The position numbers and the translations under genes were made by a program. The notes below the pieces were generated by a model. It had not been told where the DNA came from and made no database searches. It worked only from the letters and a program-made list of their open reading frames with translations. From positions 1 through 56,125 of the forward strand of contig JAPLDU010000007.1 in the NCBI GenBank assembly GCA_026391255.1: DNA of 56,125 bases, given 5' to 3'. Of the stretch, positions 45,738-55,900 are shown piece by piece (positions within the stretch are counted from its first letter, which is position 1; every line of letters starts with the position of its first letter). This stretch comes from Bacteroidia bacterium (GTDB lineage: Bacteria > Bacteroidota > Bacteroidia > Bacteroidales > JAPLDU01).

Positions 45738-45902
45738 GTTTATCCTGTTAATTCACGTTTATGATATTGAGTATGAAGTATGGAGTATGAAGTATGGAAT
45801 AAGGAGCAAGGAGCAAGGGGTCACGAGTCACTCATCTCTCACAACTTATTACTCTTCATTCATTATTCATATTTCATCACTTCATCACTCAAATTAACCT
45901 CA
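45738..45902. repeat. Period-7 array AGTATGR / AGCAAGG
   Basis: 45768-45830 reads as successive 7-bp words AGTATGA, AGTATGG, AGTATGA, AGTATGG, AATAAGG, AGCAAGG, AGCAAGG, GGTCACG, AGTCACT. TTCATCACTTCATCACT words follow at about 45870. It lies between gmhA and the decarboxylase gene. Confidence 0.75.
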
Positions 45903-46490
45903 TTACCTGACAGTTTCAAAAATATTTTTTTCAATCGCCGATATCAGGATATGAATCACCTTGATGTGAATTTCCTGCACTCTGTCTGAATAATCTGAAT
46001 AAGGCGCCCTGATTTCAACATCAGACAAACCCGCAAGTACACCACCGTTTTTACCGGTAAGAGCAATAATTTTCATACCTTTTTCTCCTGCTGTCCGGGC
46101 AGCCCGGATGATATTTTCGGAATTACCACTGGTACTGACAGCGAGCAGGACATCTCCCTGTTTCCCCATTGCTTCGAGATAACGACTGAAGATATTATCA
46201 AAACCATAATCGTTCCCCGTACAGGTAATATGGGCAGGATCGCTGATAGCAACAGCGGCTAAAGCCGGTCTGTCATTACGGTACCTTCCGCTCAGTTCTT
46301 CGGCAAAATGCATGGCATCACACATGGATCCTCCGTTGCCACAGGAAATAATCTTATTACCTCTTTTCAATGCTTCAGACATAACTGATGCCGCAAGCTG
46401 AATATACCTGATATTCTCCGGATCTTCAATAAATTGCTTCAGTATAACGGAAGCTTCAAGCAATTCATTTCGTATTTGCTCTTCATTCAT
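45903..46490 (-). CDS. gmhA: D-sedoheptulose-7-phosphate isomerase
   Basis: The 195-residue SIS-domain protein carries [58 protein letters not shown] and [20 protein letters not shown]. These are diagnostic for GmhA, first step to ADP/GDP-heptose for LPS core or S-layer glycans. Other heptose genes (hldE, gmhB) are not in the window. Transcription continues into the nucleotide-sugar genes. Confidence 0.93.
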   Translation of the reverse strand: MNEEQIRNELLEASVILKQFIEDPENIRYIQLAASVMSEALKRGNKIISCGNGGSMCDAMHFAEELSGRYRNDRPALAAVAISDPAHITCTGNDYGFDNIFSRYLEAMGKQGDVLLAVSTSGNSENIIRAARTAGEKGMKIIALTGKNGGVLAGLSDVEIRAPYSDYSDRVQEIHIKVIHILISAIEKNIFETVR

Positions 46491-46602
46491 AGAAAAGGTT
46501 TAAGACTGCAAAAAAAAGCAAAAATTATGAGAAATGCGTTATGAGTCATGAGTGATGAGCATTAATACTATTACTGCTTATTGCCTACTACCTGACCTGA
46601 CG

Positions 46603-46781
46603 AGCCAGAACCAAACAAGAAATCACAAATCTCAAAATACAAATCACAAATAAATATCAATCAATAAAATGACAAAATCAAAATAGATTTTTTCGTGTTT
46701 GAAATTTTAATATTTTTTATTATTTGTTTTTTGGAATTTGTATTTTGGTTTTTTTTTGCCAGAACACCTCAAAATTTCAGA
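46603..46781. repeat. Dispersed repeat B, copy 2
   Basis: Starts GAGCCAGAACCAAACAAGAA, as copy 1, and ends GCCAGAACACCTCAAAATTT. The inner arms again form an imperfect inverted repeat. The right arm is shorter than in copies 1 and 3. It lies upstream of aroC. Confidence 0.8.
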
Positions 46782-46807
46782 ATTAAGCGCTTAATGCCTA
46801 TTGACTG

Positions 46808-46840
46808 TTGTTCAATTATTAAAGCGAATATGTATCTTCG
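46808..46840 (+). promoter_or_regulatory. Predicted promoter of aroC
   Basis: TTG at 46808-46810 and TATCTTCG at 46833-46840 with a 22-nt spacer resemble the Bacteroidota promoter. It lies 22 bp before the start codon and just after repeat B. Confidence 0.45.
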
Positions 46841-46861
46841 TAGTCATAAAAAACTGGAAAT

Positions 46862-47938
46862 ATGGGTGGAAATAGTTTTGGACGGATTTTTTGCTTCACG
46901 TCCTTTGGTGAATCACATGGAAAAGCAGTTGGAGGAATCATCGATGGCTGCCCTGCAGGAATCAGGGTTGATTATGAAATGATTGACCGGGACCTGGCCA
47001 GGAGAAAGCCGGTAGAATCTGTTTTTAACAGCCTGAGGAAGGAGGATGAAAAGGTCGAATTCTATTCCGGAATATTCGAAGATGTGACATTAGGTACTCC
47101 CATTGCTTTTTCCATTGCGAACAAGGATCACCGTCCAGAAGATTATGATGAACTGAAGGATATTTACAGGCCATCCCATGCCGATTACACTTATATGATG
47201 AAATACGGCATTCGAGATCACCGGGGAGGTGGCAGGGCATCTGCCCGTGAAACGGCAGCAAGGGTGGTCGCCGGGGCTTTTGCAAAAATGATCCTGAGAA
47301 AAGCTAAAATCAGCATTTCAGCTTATGTCTCACAGATAGGCCCGATTTCGCTGGAAAAAACCTATTCAAAACTTGACCTTTCATTGATAGATTCAACCTC
47401 TGTCAGATGCCCGGATGCTCTGATTGCACAAAGAATGTTTGATTATTTGGAAGAAGTGCGGAAAGAGGACGATTCAACCGGGGGGATCGTAAGCTGTGTT
47501 GTGAAAAATGTACCACCCGGATTAGGTGAACCAGTCTTTGACAAACTTCATGCTGTGCTGGGCCATGCAATGCTTTCGATCAACGGCGCCAAAGGATTTG
47601 ATATTGGTTCAGGATTTGAATGTGCCGGCATGAGAGGCAGCGAACATAATGACCTGTTTTATTCTGTTGACAGTATAGTTCACACCAGGACCAACCATTC
47701 CGGCGGCATACAGGGCGGAATATCCAACGGTGAGGACATTTATTTCAAAGTAGCATTTAAACCTGTCCCGACCATCATGAAGCCTCAGGAAACCCTCAAT
47801 ATGAACCTTGAAAAAGTCGTATTCGCCGGAAAAGGACGACACGACATCTGTATAGTTCCCAGAGCAGTGCCAATCGTCGAAGCCATGGCAGCCATGGTGA
47901 TTGCTGATTTTCTACTTTCGGAAAAGACTTATAGTTAA
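46862..47938 (+). CDS. aroC: Chorismate synthase
   Basis: The 358-residue FMN-dependent enzyme converts EPSP to chorismate, last common step of aromatic amino-acid synthesis. It begins [20 protein letters not shown], with [74 protein letters not shown] and [17 protein letters not shown]. All catalytic motifs are intact. A longer alternative frame at 46695 is in another frame and is rejected. Confidence 0.96.
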   Translation: MGGNSFGRIFCFTSFGESHGKAVGGIIDGCPAGIRVDYEMIDRDLARRKPVESVFNSLRKEDEKVEFYSGIFEDVTLGTPIAFSIANKDHRPEDYDELKDIYRPSHADYTYMMKYGIRDHRGGGRASARETAARVVAGAFAKMILRKAKISISAYVSQIGPISLEKTYSKLDLSLIDSTSVRCPDALIAQRMFDYLEEVRKEDDSTGGIVSCVVKNVPPGLGEPVFDKLHAVLGHAMLSINGAKGFDIGSGFECAGMRGSEHNDLFYSVDSIVHTRTNHSGGIQGGISNGEDIYFKVAFKPVPTIMKPQETLNMNLEKVVFAGKGRHDICIVPRAVPIVEAMAAMVIADFLLSEKTYS

Positions 47939-48230
47939 TTTTTAAAGGGGCAAACAAGGATTGGATTTGCCCCGAAATACCATTTTAATAACCTTTCAAG
48001 GAGAAAACCTATTATTAATGAGGATAAAAGAGAAACATGCAATTCAAATTTATTCAGGGCAAACATAAAGAGTAGCTTCTGCCATGAATAATCAAATAGA
48101 TAAGACCCGTAAATAAAACAGGAAAGCAGCTTAAAAATCATCTTAACAGCAGACAGGATAAGAACGGCCATTCACCGGGAAAAGGAGACGGGATACAGAT
48201 ATTCATCCGAACTTGCAAGGCCGGCAGTAA
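47939..48230. terminator. Hairpin GGGGCAAA/TTTGCCCC after aroC, otherwise non-coding
   Basis: Stem GGGGCAAA (47947-47954) and TTTGCCCC (47966-47973) with an 11-nt loop start 8 bp after the aroC stop. No T tract follows on the plus strand; read on the minus strand it is followed by TTTAAAAATT, so direction is uncertain. A 78-codon minus frame here is hydrophobic but unsupported. Confidence 0.4.
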
Positions 48231-48350
48231 TAATTAGTGTTTGTCTTAAAAGTCGTTCTTTTTGATTTAAAAAGATTACTCACAAACATTTTTTATTTCT
48301 TAATGTGTTCGTGAAATCGCTTCGCTAAGTTAACGATTTATGAAGTGACT
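48231..48350. repeat. Element C, partial copy without the insert
   Basis: TAATAATTAGTGTTTGTCTT ... AGATTACTCACAAACATTTT then AATGTGTTCGTGAAATCGCT ... AAGTTAACGATTT matches the outer parts of 31044-31365 but lacks about 215 bp. The right end of the element is missing; it stops just before the stop codon of the neighbouring gene. Confidence 0.75.
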
Positions 48351-48357
48351 TTTCTGA

Positions 48358-51300
48358 TCATCTGTTGTACAAATTCAGTTTCTTCACAACCTGCTTCCTG
48401 TTTACCAAAACTTTTACCAGGTAAATTCCGTCGGCAAACCTGCCGGAAGGCACTGACACATCTGATTTTCCGGGTTTATCAGAATAAAGCCTGTTTCCAA
48501 GACAATCAAAAATTTCGACCTGGTCAATGGGAAATGAAGATGAAGAAATTAGCAATGAATTATCAGAAAGTTTGATAATTACCTGGCTTTCGGTAACCGG
48601 AACAACGGAAGATTTCACTTCAACATAAATTCCAGCTGTGGTGAGACAGCCATTCACGTCGGTAACAGTAACTTTATACCAGCCCTGATTACTTACTAGC
48701 AAGGTCTGTAAACTGGAACCATCAGACCAATGATACTGGATGAAACCGGTACCTGCATCAAGCGTAGCAGATTCTCCCGCATTAATTGATAATGTATCTG
48801 GTCCTAAATTGACAACAGAAACGGGATATTGCCCGACATGAATATTATCAGAAAGAATTCCGCAGTTGTTGGTAACAGTTACGGAATAGCTTCCGGCCGT
48901 TTCAACCTGCAATACCTGAGAGGTTGCACCATCCGACCACAAATAGGTGGAACCGGCATTTCCGGCATTTAAAGTAATTTGTGTTCCATGACAAAGCATG
49001 GTATCGTTTCCAAGGTTTAAAACTGTATCGAAAACACTTACCTGAATGGAATCGATATATGTTCCGCACTGATTTGTGACATCCACGCTGTACTCACCCG
49101 GCAGATATACCAGGATGCTTTGCACATATTGCCCTGTTGACCAGTAATACAAAGCTCCCGGGTTGCCTGCATTCAGTGTAAGAATGGAACCATTGCAAAT
49201 AGTAGTATCATTACCAAGATCAACAACAGTATTAATAATTCCAAGATTGACCGATCCATAATAGGTTCCGCATACATTGGTAATTTCAACAGAATAATTA
49301 TTGGGGGTGAATACATGAATGGAATCTGTGGTAGCTCCCGTTGACCAGTAATAACTTCCCTGGTAAGAGCAAGCCAGTGCGTACCCGGGACAAACTGTGG
49401 TATCATTCCCAAGATTGACATTCAGGGGAGACTGAACCGTAACCACAGCTTCATCTGAAGAACTTCCGCACTGGTTTGTCACAGTAACGTCATAAATACC
49501 TCCTGTAACAACCGAGATAGCAGGATTATGGCTTCCGTTTGACCAGATAAAACTGTCGCCTGCACCTGCAGCGCTAAGAATAACAACCTGACCGGTACAG
49601 ACAGTTGTATCAGGCCCGAGTGAAAATACAGGAATTGTTCCCAAACTCACGACAGAAGTGTCTTTGTATGAACCGCAGGCATTAGTAACGGTCACAATAT
49701 ATACTCCCGGATTCGTAACCACGAATGTCTGGGTATTTATACCGGTTGACCACAGATAGCTGCATCCGGGGAAACTTCCGGCATCAAGGATTGTCTGAGC
49801 TCCCTGGCATATCAGAACCTGGGGAGTAAGGTTCAGGCTCACCGGACTATCATACTGAACATGAACGGAGTCTTTTTCATTACATGAACCCCTTGAGACA
49901 GTAACGAAATAATAACCCGTGGATAATGCAGTAATTGTCGGAGTAAATGCACCGGTCGACCAGTGGTAGGCGACTGATGGATAGCCTCCCAGCGGAACAG
50001 TAGCATTTAATGTTACCGGATTTGTTATACAAACTGATGTGATATCTGTTCCCAGGTCAAGTCCCATATCGTTATACGTGACATGAATGGTATCCCATAC
50101 TTCGCATCCAAATTGATTGGTAACGGTAACAGAATAAAATCCTGGTTTATCAGCCAGGTAGGTAGCATTTATTCCGGAATGATTATAGCTGTCGTGCCAA
50201 TGATAGGTACATGAAGCACATTGCCCGTTATTTGATGCATCCATCAGAAGAACGGCATCAGAACATAAGACCGTATCATTTCCGAGGATGTTGGTACCTC
50301 CGGCATTTGTAATACTGACTGACAGTGTTCCGGCAGCGCTGACACATCCACTAACAGTGGCCGTAACCGAATAAATTCCGGTATTGGCAACAGATACTCC
50401 ATCAATTTCAGGATTTTGTAATGAGGATGTAAATCCTCCCGGCCCCGTCCAGGCATAGGTAGCACCCGGGTTAGAAGTGGCAGTGAGATGCAATGTATCA
50501 CCACAGGCCGGATTATTATGGGTAACGACCGGTGTGGCTGCCTGTACCACGGTAATTGTGACCGAATCAGTGGCGGTACAGAATGGAGTAAATGATATAT
50601 CATCAAGTGCAAAATCATTTCCTCCGGCAGCAGTATTCTGATTGATAATTGCAATGGTAGCAGTGGTATTCGCTCCTGAATTCCAGGTAGCATAGAACTG
50701 AGTCCAGTCACAATCGGTTGCAAGAGTCGTAAACGGGCTTCCTAAAAGATTTCCGTTAATTGAAAACTGAAGTATAGCTAATGCAGACAAAACGTTAGAA
50801 ACATTGCAAGCCCATGCGGAAAATGCATAGCTTGTATTTGCAGTTACTGAGATCACTTCACGCCAGACAACTGTATTCGGGGTTCCTGCCCCATTGACTA
50901 TCATCATATTTCCCGTACCGGTTGTATGATCTCCGCATGGTGAAAAATTTGGATGATAGGTTTGTGGATTGCTGCCCACGTAATAAGTTCCTTCAGGAAA
51001 AAGATTGGTCTGATATATATAACCGCTGTAAAAACCTGTATTCCCTGCCGAAAAATCACCGTTTACAATAAGCTGGTTAGCAGTATCCAATACCATACCC
51101 GAAACATGATAGGTAATTGATGTGGTCGGGTGTGCTACAGGATTGGCAATAGTAGTGGAACTCAGGTACTGGCTTGGTGTCCATGTATAATTAAGGGTAT
51201 TCCCGATTGCATTTAACTGAACGGGTGAACCCGGCTGACAGATAAGAGTATCGTTTCCGGCATTGATGGTGCAAAACGATTGCGCCTGAGAATTTTCCAT

Positions 51301-51384
51301 CCACAGGCACAAAACGAATGAACATATAAATATATATTTGATTATCATAATTTTATACATTAATATTCTCATTTCTGATAACAC
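48358..51384 (-). CDS. Giant T9SS-type surface protein with nine Ig/PKD-like repeats
   Basis: The 1008-residue frame has in-frame ATGs at residues 1, 5, 9 and 13; MIIKYIFICSFVLCLW (residue 13, 51348) is the likeliest leader, ending ENSQAQ. Residues about 100-270 form a jelly-roll, carbohydrate-binding-like domain (LIVNGDFSAGNTGF, FALDDISFTPFC). Then come nine units of ~65-85 residues, each of the form LGNDTTxCxG...YxWSTG...G.YSVTVTNxCG. The last ~65 residues (FDCLGNRLYS, FADGIYLVKVLV) are a degenerate T9SS sorting domain. Probably a cell-surface or gliding-type adhesin. Units 6-9 are the most alike, suggesting recent duplication. Confidence 0.82.
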   Translation of the reverse strand: MLSEMRILMYKIMIIKYIFICSFVLCLWMENSQAQSFCTINAGNDTLICQPGSPVQLNAIGNTLNYTWTPSQYLSSTTIANPVAHPTTSITYHVSGMVLDTANQLIVNGDFSAGNTGFYSGYIYQTNLFPEGTYYVGSNPQTYHPNFSPCGDHTTGTGNMMIVNGAGTPNTVVWREVISVTANTSYAFSAWACNVSNVLSALAILQFSINGNLLGSPFTTLATDCDWTQFYATWNSGANTTATIAIINQNTAAGGNDFALDDISFTPFCTATDSVTITVVQAATPVVTHNNPACGDTLHLTATSNPGATYAWTGPGGFTSSLQNPEIDGVSVANTGIYSVTATVSGCVSAAGTLSVSITNAGGTNILGNDTVLCSDAVLLMDASNNGQCASCTYHWHDSYNHSGINATYLADKPGFYSVTVTNQFGCEVWDTIHVTYNDMGLDLGTDITSVCITNPVTLNATVPLGGYPSVAYHWSTGAFTPTITALSTGYYFVTVSRGSCNEKDSVHVQYDSPVSLNLTPQVLICQGAQTILDAGSFPGCSYLWSTGINTQTFVVTNPGVYIVTVTNACGSYKDTSVVSLGTIPVFSLGPDTTVCTGQVVILSAAGAGDSFIWSNGSHNPAISVVTGGIYDVTVTNQCGSSSDEAVVTVQSPLNVNLGNDTTVCPGYALACSYQGSYYWSTGATTDSIHVFTPNNYSVEITNVCGTYYGSVNLGIINTVVDLGNDTTICNGSILTLNAGNPGALYYWSTGQYVQSILVYLPGEYSVDVTNQCGTYIDSIQVSVFDTVLNLGNDTMLCHGTQITLNAGNAGSTYLWSDGATSQVLQVETAGSYSVTVTNNCGILSDNIHVGQYPVSVVNLGPDTLSINAGESATLDAGTGFIQYHWSDGSSLQTLLVSNQGWYKVTVTDVNGCLTTAGIYVEVKSSVVPVTESQVIIKLSDNSLLISSSSFPIDQVEIFDCLGNRLYSDKPGKSDVSVPSGRFADGIYLVKVLVNRKQVVKKLNLYNR

Positions 51385-51608
51385 CTAAATATACAATAAT
51401 TTTTCGTTAAAATATTCATCATTTAAACAAACGTAAAAGTATTTTGATTAATTGGTGACAATCAATTTATCAAAATATTTTTAAAAAATATTTATTGCAT
51501 TTAATCACCTTATCAAAAACATCATGAATATTTATGAAGAGATCAAAATTGATCATTTAGTTGCATAATACAAAGAAAAAAACAGGAATGTAATACCCCA
51601 ACCCGGAC

Positions 51609-51790
51609 GTGCCGGAACCAAACAAGAAATCACAAATCTCAAAATACAAATAACAAATAAAAATCAATCAACAAACTGAAAAATTCAAAATAGTTCATTT
51701 TGTATTTGAAATTTTGATATCGAATATTATTTGTTTTTTGTGATTTGTTTTTTGGCATTTTTTGCCAAAACGCGTCAAGATTTCAGTAAT
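51609..51790. repeat. Dispersed repeat B, copy 3
   Basis: Starts TGCCGGAACCAAACAAGAAA and ends TGCCAAAACGCGTCAAGATT, the same right end as copy 1. It lies upstream of the 51854 gene, with a promoter-like box immediately after it, as at aroC. Confidence 0.8.
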
Positions 51791-51823
51791 TAGAGACTAA
51801 AAGATAATCAGGCAAAAAAATCA

Positions 51824-51831
51824 TATTTTTG
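51824..51831 (+). promoter_or_regulatory. Predicted -7 box for 51854 gene
   Basis: TATTTTTG fits TAnnTTTG, 22 bp before the start codon. The upstream box is unclear. Confidence 0.45.
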
Positions 51832-51853
51832 CATTGTAAAAAATTAATAAGGT

Positions 51854-52393
51854 ATGGAATTCACAGCAGGATCAAGAGTTGATCACCCGAAGTACGGGGA
51901 AGGCATCGTAAGTAAAGTAAATATCACCAGTTATGAGATATTCTTTGAACGCGCCGGTAAAATGGAAATATCAAAATCGTTCAGTGACATGAGCCTGCTG
52001 GAACAGGGACAGGAAACAGCAGAAGGAATATCTTCCGGGCTGAGCCTGTATGAAATCGAGAAAGTGCTTTCGTTTGTTCTCGACAAGTACGGGGCAATCC
52101 AGGAGAATACGCCGATTGCCGACAAGTGGAAGGGTGGTTCGATCATTCTACAGCCTGCAAAGCATGAACTTAAACCAAAAGAAATACCCATTGAAGTATT
52201 TTTCCATAAAATAGTCATGTTGCGGGACCGTCTGAGGGTGCTGGAACAAAATATTAACAGCCATCCGGTTTTATCCGAAGAAGATAAGATTAACCTGCAG
52301 GCATACATCACCCGCATTTATGGCAGTCTCACCACTTTCAATGTCCTGTTTAACGATAAAGACCATTATTTCAAAGGAACCAGCGGAAGCTGA
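51854..52393 (+). CDS. Small Tudor/CarD-like N-terminal domain protein of unknown function
   Basis: The 179-residue cytosolic protein starts with a beta-barrel like the Tudor-type tail of UvrD/PcrA helicases: FTAGSRVDHPKYGEGIVSKV, then YEIFFERAGKMEISKSF. This GxGIV...F...G..K pattern suggests nucleic-acid or protein contact. Residues 70-179 are mainly helical (VLSFVLDKYGAIQENTPIAD, FFHKIVMLRDRLRVLEQNIN) and I do not recognise them. A stand-alone relative of this kind is common in Bacteroidota. No operon partner is visible. Confidence 0.7.
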   Translation: MEFTAGSRVDHPKYGEGIVSKVNITSYEIFFERAGKMEISKSFSDMSLLEQGQETAEGISSGLSLYEIEKVLSFVLDKYGAIQENTPIADKWKGGSIILQPAKHELKPKEIPIEVFFHKIVMLRDRLRVLEQNINSHPVLSEEDKINLQAYITRIYGSLTTFNVLFNDKDHYFKGTSGS

Positions 52394-52954
52394 GGTATCA
52401 GTTCGTAAAGTTCATAAATTTTGTAAAGTTATGCCTTTAACTTTTTAATCCTGTCACTTCGTCACTTCCTCACTTCGTTACTTCATCACTTCGTCACTTC
52501 GTCACTTCATCACTTCATCACTTCGTCACTTCATCACTTCGTCACTTCATCACTTCATCACTTCATCACTTCATCACTTCGTCACTTCATCACACGCCTT
52601 CCGACTATTACCTGAATGTTAAAATTTCAATATTCTGAACAAATTCTTATGTTTTAAAGTTATATTATAAAACATATATTGTTCATTGTAATATTTAATA
52701 TTCTTTAATCCGGAATATATTATTTTTCAAAGTATTCGGTAAAATATTGTCATTTGTTTTCCGTGAAAACTGTCAAATTACTGTTGAAAATTAAAAAGAA
52801 ATTAACAAATTATATTATCAATGTTTTCAGCTAATTACATTTTTTTATCGGTCGTTAAAATCATTTTGAAGTTAATTGTTTGAATAAATTATTTCTAAAT
52901 ATATCATCTTAATAATCAAAATTTAATTAAAAATAATTTAAATAAGTTTCAGAT
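52394..52954. repeat. Period-9 array CACTTCRTC, then AT-rich leader
   Basis: A few AAGTTCATA-like units lie at 52398-52432. 52452-52594 repeats CACTTCGTC / CACTTCATC (single CACTTCCTC and GTTACTTCA variants), about 16 units. The rest (52620-52954) is very AT-rich, without a clear element, and should carry the promoter of the next gene. Confidence 0.85.
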
Positions 52955-55900
52955 ATGAGAACAATTTTATCTTTTTGTTTTACTGCAATGATTATTGTAG
53001 TTGTGAATACAGCTTCGTACTCACAATGGCAGCAGGTTCCGTCATCAATGGACAATCTGAGTGTCTGGGTTCTTACCAGCTATGGGACAGATATAATGGC
53101 TGCGACAAATAATGGCCTTTATACCTCATCAGACCAGGGCGCAAGCTGGAATTTATTTGGTCTTGCGGGTTATGAATTGTATGATGTTACGGTAAACGGA
53201 GCCGATGTCTTTGCCGCTTCCTGGGGGAATGGCTTGTTTAAGTCCTCGGATAACGGCGCAACCTGGGGAAACATCAACAACGGGATCAATGATAATTTCC
53301 TTTATAATGTATATGTCTTAGGCTCTGATATATATGTATGTGCCGGTTCAGGTTTGTACTTTTCGAATGATTACGGAGTCAGTTTCAGTCTTGTAAATAT
53401 TGGGGTACCGACCGGGGTGACATCCCTGGCGTTCAATTATCCGGTTATTGCGGCTTCCACTGCTGCGGGAATTTATATTTCCCAGGATAATGGAAACAGC
53501 TGGTCGGCAAGCGGTTTTACCTCATTTGCATGGTTTGTCGGGTTTGATGGTTCCCAGATTTATGCGGCTGCCAATAATACTGGTTTATTTGTATCTTCTG
53601 ACTATTTTACAACCTGGCAACAACTGAATTCAGGAGTGGTAACAAATTATAATTATCTTGCATTTCATGGTTCTGTAATATATGCTGGCACTAACAACGG
53701 AATTTATGTTTCATTTAATGGAATTGACTGGTTCAGCATCAACGATGGACTGGGAAATAATTTTTCTTCCTGGACATTTTATTTTACTGACAATAATGTT
53801 TTCACCGGAGGATTTTTAACCAGCCTTTGGGAAAGACCATTGACTGATTTCAATTATTCTGTCGAAACACTTCCATCTTCCTCTATTGGTTACAACCAGG
53901 CTAACCTTGATGGCAGGGTACATCCCGGCGGTTCAAATATTACTTGTGGATTTGTGTATGGCTTGACTACCAATTACGGTGATACCATCGTTCAGGGTAG
54001 TGCAAACGGTTACGATGCCGTTTGGTTTACCACCCATGTTACCGGACTTTTGGCTGATATGACCTATCATTACCGCTTCTTTGGCATCCAGGGAAATGAT
54101 ACTACATATGGGAATGATGAGACTATACTTATTCCTGCCAATATACCATCTCCCGTGCTGACCGTTGTCGGCGACGGATATGCATGCGAAGATGATTCTA
54201 TCCTTCTGCAAGCAACAAACCTGCAGGGCTATCAACTGCAATGGAAATTCAATGATGTTCCGATTCCGGGCATTACCGACAGTTTTTATTATGCACACCT
54301 GGGAGGCAACTATTCGGTACAACTCCTGACCAATTTCGGACCTGTTTCTTCATCAACGGTAACCCTTAACATCATTGATCCGCTGAACGGGATGGGATTT
54401 GTAAACAATAACGGCCTGATTGCTTATTATCCCTTTAATGGTAATGCCAACGATGCTTCCGGCAACGGGTACAACGGGTATCTAAACGGTCCTGTACTTG
54501 CAAATGATAAGGATAATAACCCAAATCAGGCATATTCCTTCAACGGATACGGCGATTACATTAATTTCGGCACCCTGAACGGAAGCAGCTACAGCGGGGA
54601 ACTAACGGTAAGCGTATGGGCCAATCCTATTAGTTACAACCAATATGGAGGTATAGTTACAAAAGGTAGTGGAAATTATGAAGACTTTTCCATTATTACT
54701 ATGTCAGATCAGAAATTCCATTTCAGGGCAAACTGGCCGGATAACTGGTATGATCTTCCATCAGTCAGTTATGACACTGTAGATCATTGGTACCTGATCA
54801 CCTGTACTTTTGATCATGGAAATGTATCAATGTATATTAACGGTGTACTCGAAAACACCGGTACATGGCCAACAAGCACACTTAATGATAATTCTGATTC
54901 GTGGCTTGCAGCCGGAGTGAACCAGCCCGGTAGTTGGGAGTACTTTTACGGTTCAATTGATGAAATAAGACTGTACAACCGGGTATTGAGTCCTGCTGAA
55001 ATTAATAACCTGTATACCGGACAAATTGATATTATCAGTTCAAACAACCCTGTTTGCCTGGGAAGCAGCCTTCAACTGACTGCGCCTGCATTTTCAGGTG
55101 CAACTTACGCTTGGACAGGACCGGCAAATTTTTCATCCTCTGACCAGAACCCGGTGATTGTGAATGCCGACTATTCCAATGCCGGTACTTACAGCCTGAT
55201 GATAAGCAACAACGGATGTTCCTCCGGGACAATGACTACAAATGTACAGATTGATGAACCACCCGTAATTGACCTTGGTCCTGACCAGACCATCTGCTTT
55301 AATTCAGGAACCGTTTTATCTGCGTATCCGCTGACAGATTCTTCAAAAACTTATCATTACCTGTGGAGTGATGGCTCCACCATGTATCATCTGACAGTAT
55401 CATCAGCAGGTACTTATTCCGTCACCGTTACAGATTCATATGGTTGTTCTACAATTGGTGAAGTAGTGATCAGCACTCTGCCGGAGATTTCTATCCAGTT
55501 ACCGGATACATTGATTGTACCATGCGGTCAGACCTCAGCCACTCTCGATGAAGAAAGTGGTTACGCTTACTATTACTGGAATACTGGTGAAACCACCAAC
55601 ATGATCAACGTTTATGGATCCGGATATTACACTGTTACTGTTACAAACCAGGATGGTTGCAGCCAGTCAAAATCGGTACTGGTCAGCCGGATTCCTGCCT
55701 CACCTTCTTCACCTCTGTATGCCTGTTATAATACACCATTTACTATAAATGTACCTGATACTACGATAGTTGTAGTTAGTGATGTTACCATTAAATCGAA
55801 TATTCCATATAATTATACGGACAACTGGATGCAACCGGGTTATGATGATTCCTTCTGGAACAATGCCGTGATTTCAAACTGCGGCGGAGAAGGCAGTTCA

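Noticed and set aside
46695-46982. Plus-strand frame starting upstream of aroC
   Set aside because: It is out of frame with aroC, crosses repeat B, and its end is an off-frame reading of the aroC N-terminus.
47935-48171. 78-codon minus-strand hydrophobic frame after aroC
   Set aside because: It begins in a gap without promoter, covers the hairpin after aroC, and has no family resemblance. Left as non-coding with low certainty.
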